From the NCBI GenBank assembly GCA_964420125.1, contig CAYQQQ010000007.1, positions 1 through 64,000 on the forward strand: a DNA stretch of 64,000 bases, read 5' to 3'. This DNA comes from CAYQQQ01 sp964420125. Its GTDB lineage: Bacteria > Actinomycetota > Acidimicrobiia > Acidimicrobiales > Microtrichaceae. This document shows, in pieces, positions 28,058 to 35,810 of the stretch (its first letter is position 1; each line of letters opens with the position of its first letter). The notes below the pieces were generated by a model, which had not been told where the DNA came from, ran no database searches, and worked only from the letters and a program-made list of their open reading frames with translations. A program made the translations under genes and the position numbers.

Positions 28058-28829
28058 TCCCTCCACTGGTGCGGTCCCGCCGCCGGGCGATCGATCGCAC
28101 GACGGCGAGCGCCTCCAGAAGGTGATGGCCCGTGCGGGGATCGGGAGTCGGCGGCAGTGCGAGGACCTGATCGCGCAGGGACGCGTGACCGTGGACGGTG
28201 AGCCTGCGGTGCTCGGCCGGCGGATCGACCCGACCGGCGCGCTGGTGGAGCTCGACGGCGTGGCCATCGGCGTGGCCCCGGGACTGGTGCACTACCTGTT
28301 GAACAAGCCCGCCGGCGTCGTGACCACCGCCGAGGACACCCACGGCAGAGCGACGGTGGTGGGCCTCGTGCCATCTCGGCCCCGAGTCCACCCTGTCGGC
28401 CGCCTCGACCTCGACACCGAAGGCCTCCTGCTGCTCACCAACGACGGGATGCTCACCAACCGCCTGACCCATCCCCGCTACGGGGTGGTGAAGGAGTACC
28501 TCGCCGAGGTCGAGGGGCGCCCCTCCAGAGGCGACCTGCGTCGCCTCCGCGAGGGGGTCGAGCTCGATGACGGCGTCACCGCACCTGCGGAGGTGTCGCT
28601 CGTGTCGGACTCGGTGGTGCGCCTCGCCATCCACGAGGGCCGCAACCGCCAGGTGCGTCGGATGTGCGAAGCCGTCGGACACCCGGTGCGACGCCTGGTC
28701 CGGACCCGCATCGGTCCGTTGCAGGACCACCGGCTCGCTCCCGGCCAGTGGCGGGAGCTCACCGTGGCGGAGGTGCGGGCGCTGGAGCGCGCCGCTTCCG
28801 GTGCCGACCCTCGTGGGGCCGCACGGTAA
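28047..28829 (+). CDS. rluB: Pseudouridine synthase RluB/RsuA family
   Basis: A 260-residue enzyme with an N-terminal S4 RNA-binding domain (GERLQKVMARAGIGSRRQCE) and the RsuA/RluB catalytic domain. The catalytic Asp is in VGRLDLDTEGLLLLTNDG. Family residues continue in HEGRNRQVRRMCEAVGHPV. It most likely modifies 23S rRNA near the peptidyl-transferase centre. GTG 28047 overlaps scpB by 11 bp; longer starts add only Pro/Arg-rich sequence. It ends in TAA, rare in this window, and this codon forms the start of the hexamer before aroH. Confidence 0.93.
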   Translation: MSPDPSTGAVPPPGDRSHDGERLQKVMARAGIGSRRQCEDLIAQGRVTVDGEPAVLGRRIDPTGALVELDGVAIGVAPGLVHYLLNKPAGVVTTAEDTHGRATVVGLVPSRPRVHPVGRLDLDTEGLLLLTNDGMLTNRLTHPRYGVVKEYLAEVEGRPSRGDLRRLREGVELDDGVTAPAEVSLVSDSVVRLAIHEGRNRQVRRMCEAVGHPVRRLVRTRIGPLQDHRLAPGQWRELTVAEVRALERAASGADPRGAAR

Positions 28830-28832
28830 CCT
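28827..28832 (+). promoter_or_regulatory. Putative -10 element of aroH
   Basis: TAACCT lies 7 nt before the ATG of aroH. Its first three bases are the TAA stop of rluB. The spacing fits a leaderless transcript; GGAG just before the ATG is an alternative ribosome binding site. Confidence 0.45.
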
Positions 28833-28839
28833 CGCGGAG

Positions 28840-29208
28840 ATGCCCCCGCAGCTGGTGGCGCTGAGAGGCGCCACCACCCTTGATGTCGACGACGAGGGAC
28901 ACATGGTGGAGCGCGTCCAGGAGCTGCTGAGGGAGATGCTCCAGCGCAACGGCGTCCTCCACGACGACCTCGTGTCGATCCTCTTCACCGCCACCGACGA
29001 TCTCCACTGCGCCTTCCCCGCCCTGGCGGCCCGGAGGATGGGCCTCGGCGACGTCCCGTTGATCTGCGCCCAGGAGCTCGACATCGATGGTGCGACGCCC
29101 CGCTGCGTCAGGGTGATGATGCACCTCGGCTCCGAGCGCGATCGGTCCCAGATGCGGCACGTGTACCTGGAGGGTGCGAAGGGCCTTCGGGACGACCTCC
29201 CGGAGTGA
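28840..29208 (+). CDS. aroH: Chorismate mutase, AroH class
   Basis: A 122-residue monofunctional chorismate mutase of the AroH (Bacillus) fold, converting chorismate to prephenate. The start PPQLVALRGATTLDVDDEGH, the segment LVSILFTATDDLHCAFPA and the Arg-containing CVRVMMHLGS are family signatures, including the active-site Arg in VALRGAT. It is coupled to tyrA (GTGA overlap), so two consecutive enzymes of tyrosine and phenylalanine synthesis are made together. Confidence 0.94.
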   Translation: MPPQLVALRGATTLDVDDEGHMVERVQELLREMLQRNGVLHDDLVSILFTATDDLHCAFPALAARRMGLGDVPLICAQELDIDGATPRCVRVMMHLGSERDRSQMRHVYLEGAKGLRDDLPE

Positions 29209-30299
29209 GCGTCGTGGGCATCTCCTCCCCGGGCGCCCAGCGACGGGCGGCGGTCGTCGGCACCGGCCTCATCGGCGGATCCGTGGGAGCCGCGCTGCGC
29301 GCGGCGGGATGGCACGTGACCGGCTCGGACGACGATGCTCCAGCGGCACGACGAGCGTTGGATCTGGGGCGGATCGACGAGGTCGGCGAGGATCCGACAG
29401 CCGAGCTCACCGTGGTGGCGGTTCCGGTGGGCGCCGTGCCGATGGTGGCGCGCCGTGCGCTCGAGGGAGGCGGCGTCGTCACCGATGTGGGTTCGGTGAA
29501 GGCACCCGTCGTGGCCGAGGTCGACCATCCCCGGTTCGTCGGCGGGCATCCCATGGCGGGATCGGAGGCTCTGGGTGTGGACGGCTCCCGTGGCGATCTG
29601 TTCGAAGGGGCGACGTGGGTGCTCACGCCGGTGGCCGACACCGACCCCGAGGCGTTGACCTTGGTGCACCAGGTGGTGCGATCCCTCGGGGCTGATGTGC
29701 TGACCCTGGCGCCTGCGGATCACGACCGTCTGGTGGCCACGGTCAGCCACGTGCCGCACCTGACCGCTGCGACCCTCATGGGCGTCGCTGCGGAGCAGGC
29801 GGAGGAGCACGCTGCGCTGTTGCGCATGGCTGCCGGTGGGTTCCGGGACATGACGCGCATCGCTGCGGGCGATCCGGGGATCTGGATCGACATCTGCCGG
29901 GACAACCGCGACGCCATCCTCGACGTGCTCGACCACCTCATAGGCTCGCTGGAGCAGATGCGCCTCGTGGTCGCCACCGGCGACGGGGAGGTGTTGCGGC
30001 GACGGTTGTCCAGGGCACAGGAGGCGCGAAGGAACCTGCCGGCGGGTGCCCCGCCGCCGGAGCTGCTGGTCGAGGTCCGGCTGCCCGTCGCCGATCAGCC
30101 GGGAGAGCTGGCGTCGGTCACCGCACTGGCCACCGAGCTCGGCGTCAACGTCTACGACATCGAGGTCGCCCACGGTGCGGAGTTCCAGGGAGGGGTGCTC
30201 ATCCTGGTCGTCGCGGCGGACATGGCGGACCGCTTCGTGGAGGAGCTGGCGCGCCGGGGTCGCCATGCGACAGAGCATCCCCTGGGTGATGCCCAGTGA
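29205..30299 (+). CDS. tyrA: Prephenate dehydrogenase with C-terminal ACT domain
   Basis: A 364-residue NAD(P)-dependent enzyme of tyrosine synthesis. The Rossmann motif VVGTGLIGGSVGAALR is near residue 17. Family residues include GGHPMAGSEALGVDGSR and TVSHVPHLTAATLM. Residues from about 290 (LLVEVRLPVADQPGELASVT) form an ACT domain, suggesting allosteric control by an amino acid. The GTG start overlaps the aroH stop, and the stop overlaps aroA (GTGA). Confidence 0.93.
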   Translation: MSVVGISSPGAQRRAAVVGTGLIGGSVGAALRAAGWHVTGSDDDAPAARRALDLGRIDEVGEDPTAELTVVAVPVGAVPMVARRALEGGGVVTDVGSVKAPVVAEVDHPRFVGGHPMAGSEALGVDGSRGDLFEGATWVLTPVADTDPEALTLVHQVVRSLGADVLTLAPADHDRLVATVSHVPHLTAATLMGVAAEQAEEHAALLRMAAGGFRDMTRIAAGDPGIWIDICRDNRDAILDVLDHLIGSLEQMRLVVATGDGEVLRRRLSRAQEARRNLPAGAPPPELLVEVRLPVADQPGELASVTALATELGVNVYDIEVAHGAEFQGGVLILVVAADMADRFVEELARRGRHATEHPLGDAQ

Positions 30300-31612
30300 G
30301 CGGGCAGCCCGACCGGATCGAGGTGGTCCCCCTGGCCGGCCCCCCGGAGGGCCGCGTGTCGGTCCCGGGCTCGAAGTCGATCACGAACCGTGCGCTCGTG
30401 TGCGCCTCGTTGGCGCGAGGGAGATCGGTGCTCCGCGGGGTGCTGGACTCCGATGACACGGCTGCCATGGTGGGGTGCCTGGGGGAGTTGGGTTGTCGTG
30501 TGGTGCACGACCGCGACGCCTCCAGGATGGAGGTGGAGGGGCTCGGCGGTGCCCCGACGGTGGAGGGGGTCGTGCTGGACGCCCGGTCGTCGGGCACCAC
30601 CGCACGTTTCATCGCTCCGATGGCCGTGGCCGGCGGAGCCTCGGTGATGCTCGACGGCTCTCCGCAGCTGCGCGCCCGGCCGATGGGAGAGCTCTTCGAC
30701 GCCCTGTCGTCGCTGGGCGTCGACGTTCGTCCGCTCGGCACCGTCGGCCACCTGCCCGCGACCCTCGAGAGCGGGGGTGCAGGGATCCGGGGCGGGACGC
30801 TGTCGGTCCGCGGAGATGCCTCGAGCCAGTTCCTCTCAGGCCTGCTCCTCGCAGGTCCGATCCTGGTCGGCGGCCTGAGGGTCGATGTGGTCGGACCTCT
30901 GGTCTCCGAGCCGTACGCGGAGATGACGGTGGAGGTCATGCGAACCTTCGGTGCGCGCCTGAGGGTGGACGACGGCCGTGGGTTCGAGGTGGCCTCGCGG
31001 GGATACCAGCCGATCGAGCTCGACGTGGAGCCGGATGCCTCGGCGGCGTCGTACTTCTTCGCACTTGCTGCGATCCTCGGCGGGCGGGTCGTCGTGGAAG
31101 GGCTGGGGTCGCGGTCGCTGCAGGGCGATCTGCGCTTCGTGGACGTGCTGGAGGAGATGGGAGCGCGGGTGAGGCGAGGGCCGCACGCTACCGAGGTGGA
31201 GGGTACGGGCACCCTGAGGGGGGTGACCGTGGACATGGCCGACATCTCCGACACCGCGCAGACGCTGGCCGTGGTTGCCCCGTTCGCCGACGGGCCCACC
31301 ACGGTGACCGGCATCGGCTTCATCCGTGAGAAGGAGACCGATCGGATCAGGGCGGTCGTGGAGCAGCTCCGCTCCCTCGGGATCGACGCAGCGGAGCTGT
31401 CCGACGGGTTCACTGTCCGCCCCGGCCAGCCCCGCCCGGGGATGGTGCGCACCTACGACGACCACCGGATGGCCATGAGCTTCGCGGTGCTCGGGCTGTG
31501 CTCTGGCGGCATCGTCATCGAGAACCCCCGCTGCGTGGACAAGACCTTCCCCCGGTTCTGGGACGTGGTCGCCGAGCTGCGACGTCGCGCCGGTGAGGGT
31601 TCGGCTCCTTAG
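30296..31612 (+). CDS. aroA: 3-phosphoshikimate 1-carboxyvinyltransferase (EPSP synthase)
   Basis: A 438-residue shikimate-pathway enzyme joining PEP to shikimate-3-phosphate. Visible active-site parts are VPGSKSITNRALVCASLA (Lys27), DARSSGTTARFIAPMA, the EKETDR loop and MVRTYDDHRMAMSFAVLGL. The two-fold fold of inverted repeats is of normal length. The glycine loop is SSGTTARF rather than the LGNAGTAMR of E. coli. It ends in TAG, the first bases of the cmk hexamer. Confidence 0.96.
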   Translation: MSGQPDRIEVVPLAGPPEGRVSVPGSKSITNRALVCASLARGRSVLRGVLDSDDTAAMVGCLGELGCRVVHDRDASRMEVEGLGGAPTVEGVVLDARSSGTTARFIAPMAVAGGASVMLDGSPQLRARPMGELFDALSSLGVDVRPLGTVGHLPATLESGGAGIRGGTLSVRGDASSQFLSGLLLAGPILVGGLRVDVVGPLVSEPYAEMTVEVMRTFGARLRVDDGRGFEVASRGYQPIELDVEPDASAASYFFALAAILGGRVVVEGLGSRSLQGDLRFVDVLEEMGARVRRGPHATEVEGTGTLRGVTVDMADISDTAQTLAVVAPFADGPTTVTGIGFIREKETDRIRAVVEQLRSLGIDAAELSDGFTVRPGQPRPGMVRTYDDHRMAMSFAVLGLCSGGIVIENPRCVDKTFPRFWDVVAELRRRAGEGSAP

Positions 31613-31615
31613 GAT
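31610..31615 (+). promoter_or_regulatory. Putative -10 element of cmk
   Basis: TAGGAT ends 7 nt before the ATG at 31623. It begins with the TAG stop codon of aroA. The spacing fits leaderless transcription from the cmk start codon. Confidence 0.5.
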
Positions 31616-31622
31616 GGGCGCG

Positions 31623-32303
31623 ATGCGAGTGATAGCGATCGACGGGCCGGCCGGCTCGGGGAAGTCCACTGTGGCTCGGCGCCTCGCCGAGCGGCTCGGT
31701 CTGGAGTACCTCGACACGGGAGCGATGTACCGAGCCGTCGCCTTCGCTGCCATCCGTCAGGGGATCGATCCCGCCGACGACGTCCCGGTGGCGGCGCTGA
31801 GCCGGGCGGCGGAGATCCGGGTCGGAGAGGACGGGGTGTTCGTCGACGACATCGACGCGACCGTCGAGATCCGTGGCCCCGAGGTCACCCGTGCGGTGTC
31901 GCTGGTGGCCGCCAACCCCGAGGTTCGTGCGGAGCTGCGAGCCCGCCAGCGGCAGTGGGCGATGGAGCGGGGCGGCGGGGTGATCGAAGGTCGCGACATC
32001 GGCACGGTCGTGTTCCCGGATGCGCTCTTGAAGGTCTACCTGACCGCTTCGGAGGAGGTTCGCGCCGCCCGACGGGCGAAGGAGATGACGGATCTGCGCT
32101 ACGACCAGGTCGCCGCCGACATCGCTCGACGCGACGCTGCGGACTCCGGGCGGGCCGACAGCCCGCTGACCGAGGCCGGGGACGCGGTCAACGTGGACAC
32201 GACCGGGCTCACCGTCGACGAGGTCGTCTCGGCGATCGTGGAGATGGTCGACCGACGTGTCGCTCAGCGCGCTGACGCTGGCGAGCGAAAGGACCTTCCA
32301 TGA
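31623..32303 (+). CDS. cmk: Cytidylate kinase
   Basis: A 226-residue (d)CMP kinase. The P-loop GPAGSGKST is at residues 8-16, followed by LGLEYLDTGAMYRAVAFAA, then VIEGRDIGTVVFPDA and LTEAGDAVNVDTTGLTVDE, all typical of the family. The start ATG 31623 fits the leaderless hexamer; ATG 31614 is in frame upstream. The stop overlaps plsC (ATGA). cmk between rluB and der is conserved in actinobacteria, here with aroH-tyrA-aroA inserted. Confidence 0.96.
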   Translation: MRVIAIDGPAGSGKSTVARRLAERLGLEYLDTGAMYRAVAFAAIRQGIDPADDVPVAALSRAAEIRVGEDGVFVDDIDATVEIRGPEVTRAVSLVAANPEVRAELRARQRQWAMERGGGVIEGRDIGTVVFPDALLKVYLTASEEVRAARRAKEMTDLRYDQVAADIARRDAADSGRADSPLTEAGDAVNVDTTGLTVDEVVSAIVEMVDRRVAQRADAGERKDLP

Positions 32304-32977
32304 CCTCCACGGCTGGAGCCGATGTCGCGCTCGAACCGATCTCACCGCTGGCTCGGGCGCTCTACGCAGCGTTGCGAGGCTTCGCCGTGACGGTGACGCG
32401 GCTGCTCTGGCGGGTCGAGGTGCGGGGCAGGGAACGGATCCCCACGGTCGGACCGTTCGTGCTGGCCCCTGTGCACCGCTCCAACGCGGACTTCCTCCTC
32501 GCCGGGGTTGCCGTGCCCCGCCGGATGCGCTTCATGGCGAAGGACACCTTGTGGAAGAAGGGTCCGGGATGGTTCGGCCGCTTCATGGAGCGCCTCGGTG
32601 GGTTCCCGGTCGACCGTGAGCGTCCGGATCGCAGAGCCATCCGCACCGCTGAGGACGCGATCGCGCTGGGGGATCCGGTGGTGATCTTCCCCGAGGGCCG
32701 CCGCAAGGAAGGGCCGCTGGTGGAGGACCTGTACGAGGGCGCGTCGTGGGTGGCGTGCCGGCAGCGGGTTCCGATCGTCCCGGTGGGCATCGGCGGTTCG
32801 GACGAGGTCCTGCCGAAGGGCTCCCGGATGATCCGGCTCGTCAAGGTGCGCATAGTGATCGGCGAGCCCATCTATCCGGACGTCGAGCTCACGGGTCGCA
32901 TCCCCCGGCGGGTGATGTCCGAGGTCACCGAGGAGCTGCGCAAGGAGCTGCAGTCGCTCTACGACCAGGTTCGCTGA
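32300..32977 (+). CDS. plsC: 1-acylglycerol-3-phosphate acyltransferase family protein
   Basis: A 225-residue PlsC-type acyltransferase that makes phosphatidic acid from lysophosphatidic acid. The catalytic HX4D motif is HRSNAD (59-64), and the glycerophosphate-binding FPEG is at 130-133. The segment MRFMAKDTLWKKG and the later VPIVPVGIGGSDEVLPKG are normal. One hydrophobic segment near the N-terminus suggests membrane attachment. It is coupled to cmk; cmk-plsC pairs are common. Confidence 0.92.
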   Translation: MTSTAGADVALEPISPLARALYAALRGFAVTVTRLLWRVEVRGRERIPTVGPFVLAPVHRSNADFLLAGVAVPRRMRFMAKDTLWKKGPGWFGRFMERLGGFPVDRERPDRRAIRTAEDAIALGDPVVIFPEGRRKEGPLVEDLYEGASWVACRQRVPIVPVGIGGSDEVLPKGSRMIRLVKVRIVIGEPIYPDVELTGRIPRRVMSEVTEELRKELQSLYDQVR

Positions 32978-33019
32978 ACTGTGCCGTGAGCGGAAGCACG
33001 AGGCTCGGACTGGGGGGGG

Positions 33020-33454
33020 TCAGCCGGCCTCGGGGAAGATGGCGACACCCACCCACATCGCTGCCACGGCGAACACGGAGCTCATCGCCCCGCCGACGGC
33101 CAGCAAGGCGGTGGTCGCCTTGTCGCCGAGGTGGAGCGCGGGGCCGAGCCGTTTGGCGTATTGGTGCAGGAGCGCTCCGATGCCGCTGAGCGCCACGACC
33201 AGGATCTTGATCTCGATCAACGGATGGGGGAGGGCAGCGAGGGGCACCGCCAGCAGGTTCCAGATGCCCGTCACCACCGCAACGCCGTAGGCAGGCCAGG
33301 CCAGCCGGTTGAAGGCACGGGCTGCCTTGAGCGGACCGTCCGGCGAGAGCTCCCGGGCGGTCGGCACCAGCCCCGCCAGCACGATCTGGCCTCCGACCCA
33401 GATCGAGGCAGACAGGACGTGCAGGAACAGGCGCAGCGTGGTGAGGGAGGTCAC
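33020..33454 (-). CDS. CopD-like four-helix membrane protein
   Basis: A 144-residue protein with four predicted transmembrane helices (LFLHVLSASIWVGGQIVLAG, then YGVAVVTGIWNLLAV, EIKILVVALSGIGALLH and LLAVGGAMSSVFAVAAMWV). The first helix with its His and Trp resembles the copper-resistance D family. The start is GTG 33454; reading farther upstream only crosses ispH. It follows ispH on the same strand after 47 nt. The function is not known. Confidence 0.7.
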   Translation of the reverse strand: MTSLTTLRLFLHVLSASIWVGGQIVLAGLVPTARELSPDGPLKAARAFNRLAWPAYGVAVVTGIWNLLAVPLAALPHPLIEIKILVVALSGIGALLHQYAKRLGPALHLGDKATTALLAVGGAMSSVFAVAAMWVGVAIFPEAG

Positions 33455-33501
33455 GGCGACCGATGGTGGCCGACGGGGCCCGATCGCGGCAAGGCAGGGC
33501 G

Positions 33502-34551
33502 TCAGAGGAGCTGGGCCAGCACCACCGAAGCGGGTCGGTCTCGATCGTTGACCGGTGCCAGCGCGCCCGGATCGCCGCCGAGGCCGATCGCCGCGAGGAG
33601 GTCGATGACGCTCAACATGTCGCGCAGCGCCCGCGGCGGTGGGAAGTACTCCTCCTCGTCGGTCACGCGCACCTCTTCGACCCCACGCGTCGGCGCGAGC
33701 GTGGCGAGCACCTCCTCCACGAGCTCCTCGGGTGCGGAGGCGCCGGCCGTGACCCCTACGGTGCCAGCGAGGCCTGCGGGCAGCTCCGAGGCGTCGTTGA
33801 TGCGCAGCACGCGCGAGCAACCGGCTTCGCGTGCGAGCTTCTCCAGTGCACGCGTGTTGGAGGAGTTGGCGCTGCCGATCACCACGACGGCGTCGCACCG
33901 GGACGCGATCTCCAACAAGGCTCCCTGGCGGTTGGTCGTGGCGAAGCAGAGGTCGCTGCGGCCGGGCGTCCAGAGGTCCTCGAAGCGCCGGTGGGTCGCA
34001 TCTGCGACCTCCGCCCAGTCCCGGTGCGACAACGTGGTCTGGGCCAACAGCGCTACGGGACCGTCGAAGTCTGGCAGTGCTTCGACCTCCTCCACGTTCT
34101 CGACCCGATGGATGGCCTGCGGAGCGACCGCCATCGTGCCGACCGCCTCCTCGTGCCCCTCGTGTCCCACGTAGACGATCTGGTAGCCCTTGCCGGAGCG
34201 CACCTTGACCTCGTGGTGCACCTTGGTCACCAGGGGACAGACGGCGTCCACGACGAAGCCGCCGGCCGCCTGGGCGGCCTCCACGACCTCGGGGGCCGAA
34301 CCGTGGGCGCTCAGCATCACCGGCCGCCCCGGAGGCACATCGGCGATGTCGTCGACGAAGACGACGCCCAGGTGCTCGAAGCGCTCGACCACGATCCGGT
34401 TGTGGACGATCTCGTGGTAGCAGTACACGGGCGGTTCGAACACGCGCACCATCCACGCCAGCGCCTTGATGGCCATCTCGACCCCGGCGCAGAACCCGCG
34501 TGGGGCGGCCAGCAGCACCAGCTCGACGCCGTCGTCGGTGGGGTCGTGCAC
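33502..34551 (-). CDS. ispH: 4-hydroxy-3-methylbut-2-enyl diphosphate reductase
   Basis: A 349-residue iron-sulfur enzyme, the last step of the MEP isoprenoid pathway. The three cluster ligands are Cys21 in PRGFCAGV, Cys105 in DAVCPLVTK and Cys202 in DLCFATTNRQ. The acid-base region VGHEGHEEAVGT is present. GTG 34551 is preferred because TAGGGT (34559-34564) lies 7 nt upstream; GTG 34560 is an alternative that overlaps this hexamer. Confidence 0.96.
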   Translation of the reverse strand: MHDPTDDGVELVLLAAPRGFCAGVEMAIKALAWMVRVFEPPVYCYHEIVHNRIVVERFEHLGVVFVDDIADVPPGRPVMLSAHGSAPEVVEAAQAAGGFVVDAVCPLVTKVHHEVKVRSGKGYQIVYVGHEGHEEAVGTMAVAPQAIHRVENVEEVEALPDFDGPVALLAQTTLSHRDWAEVADATHRRFEDLWTPGRSDLCFATTNRQGALLEIASRCDAVVVIGSANSSNTRALEKLAREAGCSRVLRINDASELPAGLAGTVGVTAGASAPEELVEEVLATLAPTRGVEEVRVTDEEEYFPPPRALRDMLSVIDLLAAIGLGGDPGALAPVNDRDRPASVVLAQLL

Positions 34552-34558
34552 GTCCCCC

Positions 34559-34564
34559 ACCCTA
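34559..34564 (-). promoter_or_regulatory. Putative -10 element of ispH (leaderless)
   Basis: TAGGGT on the minus strand ends 7 nt before GTG 34551. This placement decides between two possible ispH starts. Confidence 0.45.
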
Positions 34565-34590
34565 CGGGCGATGCGGTGGCAGCGGGAGTC

Positions 34591-35775
34591 TCACGGAGCG
34601 TGCCGGTAGGAGGCGACGTCGTCGAGCTGCGCCACGACCTGCGAGCCGAGGCCGACGGGTTCAGGGTCGAGCCCGGAGCGGTAGCGGAGCTCGGCGGTGA
34701 GGAAGTGCCGGACCTCGGGCCAGACCTCCGGCGAGTCGCGGTAGGGAGGCGCCGGGCATCCGTTGTCGCCCAGGGTGAAGAGGAAGTCGGGGATCGGCAG
34801 GCCCGTCGCGCGGGCCAGGGCGGCGAGTCCGCCGTCGCCGATCTCGCAGATGTCGGTGAAGGCGTTGTTGTGCCCTGAGCCGTTCAGCTCGACGAGCTTC
34901 TTCTCACCGGGCGTGTAGGTGTAGCCGGTCCGCACGTCGTCGATGGACGCGATGCCGTCCTGTCGCCCGCCGATCCACATGATCGGTTTGTCGGCGGGCA
35001 GGCGCCAGCCGTTCTGGGCGATGCTCAACAGGGAGATCCCGGAGGCCATGGGGATCGCCGATGGCACGTCGGAGCGTCGCAGCAGGTCGAGCGAGGTGCC
35101 TCCCCCGGCGGAGTGCCCTATCGGGAAGACCCTGGAGGAGTCCACCACGCCCTCGAGCAGACCCCCCGGTGCGACGTCGGCATCGTGGAGCGCGTCGATG
35201 GTCTCGTCCGCCACGACGGTATCCGCTCGGGGGCGCGTGACGGCGCCCCCGAGCACGCTCCAGAGCCCCCGTTCGAAGTAGTCCGGGGATGCCACCACGA
35301 AGCCCCAAGTGGCGAGGTGGGCGGTGAGCACGCTCGACTGCAGTCGGTAGCTGGCGGCACCGTGGGAGAACAGGACGAAGGGGAACGGACCCGCCGCGGC
35401 AGGTACGTCGCGGTAGGCGTCGGTCAGGAAGGGCGGGTTCACCGATGCCGGGATGAGGGAGTCGAACGCCGGCGGGATGAAGTCGCGGATGTAGTAGGCG
35501 TCGCGTGGCGTCGAGGCGACCTCGGAGGGTTCGGCCGGGTACCAGACCTCGACCGATCGGTCGCCCAGGCTCAGAGTGGTGACACCGGCGGCGTAGGGTC
35601 CGGCGGTGGCATAGGCCGCGTCGGTGGCCCTCGCAGCATCGTCGGGATCGGGGCCGGTGGCATCCGGCGGCGGCTGCGGCACACAGGCCGTCAGCAGTGC
35701 CGTCATCGCCACCGTCACGACTGCGTGGACGGGGCGCCTCGGGCTCCGGTGTCGTGCTGCGGGGTGCATCGCCAT
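34591..35775 (-). CDS. Lipoprotein alpha/beta hydrolase (PAF-acetylhydrolase-like)
   Basis: A 394-residue secreted lipoprotein. The signal peptide ends in the lipobox ALLTAC with lipidated Cys31. The mature protein has the alpha/beta hydrolase pattern: FVLFSHGAASYRLQ (oxyanion region), nucleophile Ser in PIGHSAGGGT near residue 221, an Asp candidate in MWIGGRQDGI, and His in NGSGHNNAF. This pattern resembles bacterial homologues of platelet-activating-factor acetylhydrolase and related dienelactone-type esterases. The substrate is unknown. It stands alone, divergent from the DUF512 gene. Confidence 0.85.
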   Translation of the reverse strand: MAMHPAARHRSPRRPVHAVVTVAMTALLTACVPQPPPDATGPDPDDAARATDAAYATAGPYAAGVTTLSLGDRSVEVWYPAEPSEVASTPRDAYYIRDFIPPAFDSLIPASVNPPFLTDAYRDVPAAAGPFPFVLFSHGAASYRLQSSVLTAHLATWGFVVASPDYFERGLWSVLGGAVTRPRADTVVADETIDALHDADVAPGGLLEGVVDSSRVFPIGHSAGGGTSLDLLRRSDVPSAIPMASGISLLSIAQNGWRLPADKPIMWIGGRQDGIASIDDVRTGYTYTPGEKKLVELNGSGHNNAFTDICEIGDGGLAALARATGLPIPDFLFTLGDNGCPAPPYRDSPEVWPEVRHFLTAELRYRSGLDPEPVGLGSQVVAQLDDVASYRHAP

Positions 35776-35810
35776 GGGCCGATTCTGGCACCGGGGTACC
35801 CTTGGTGTCC

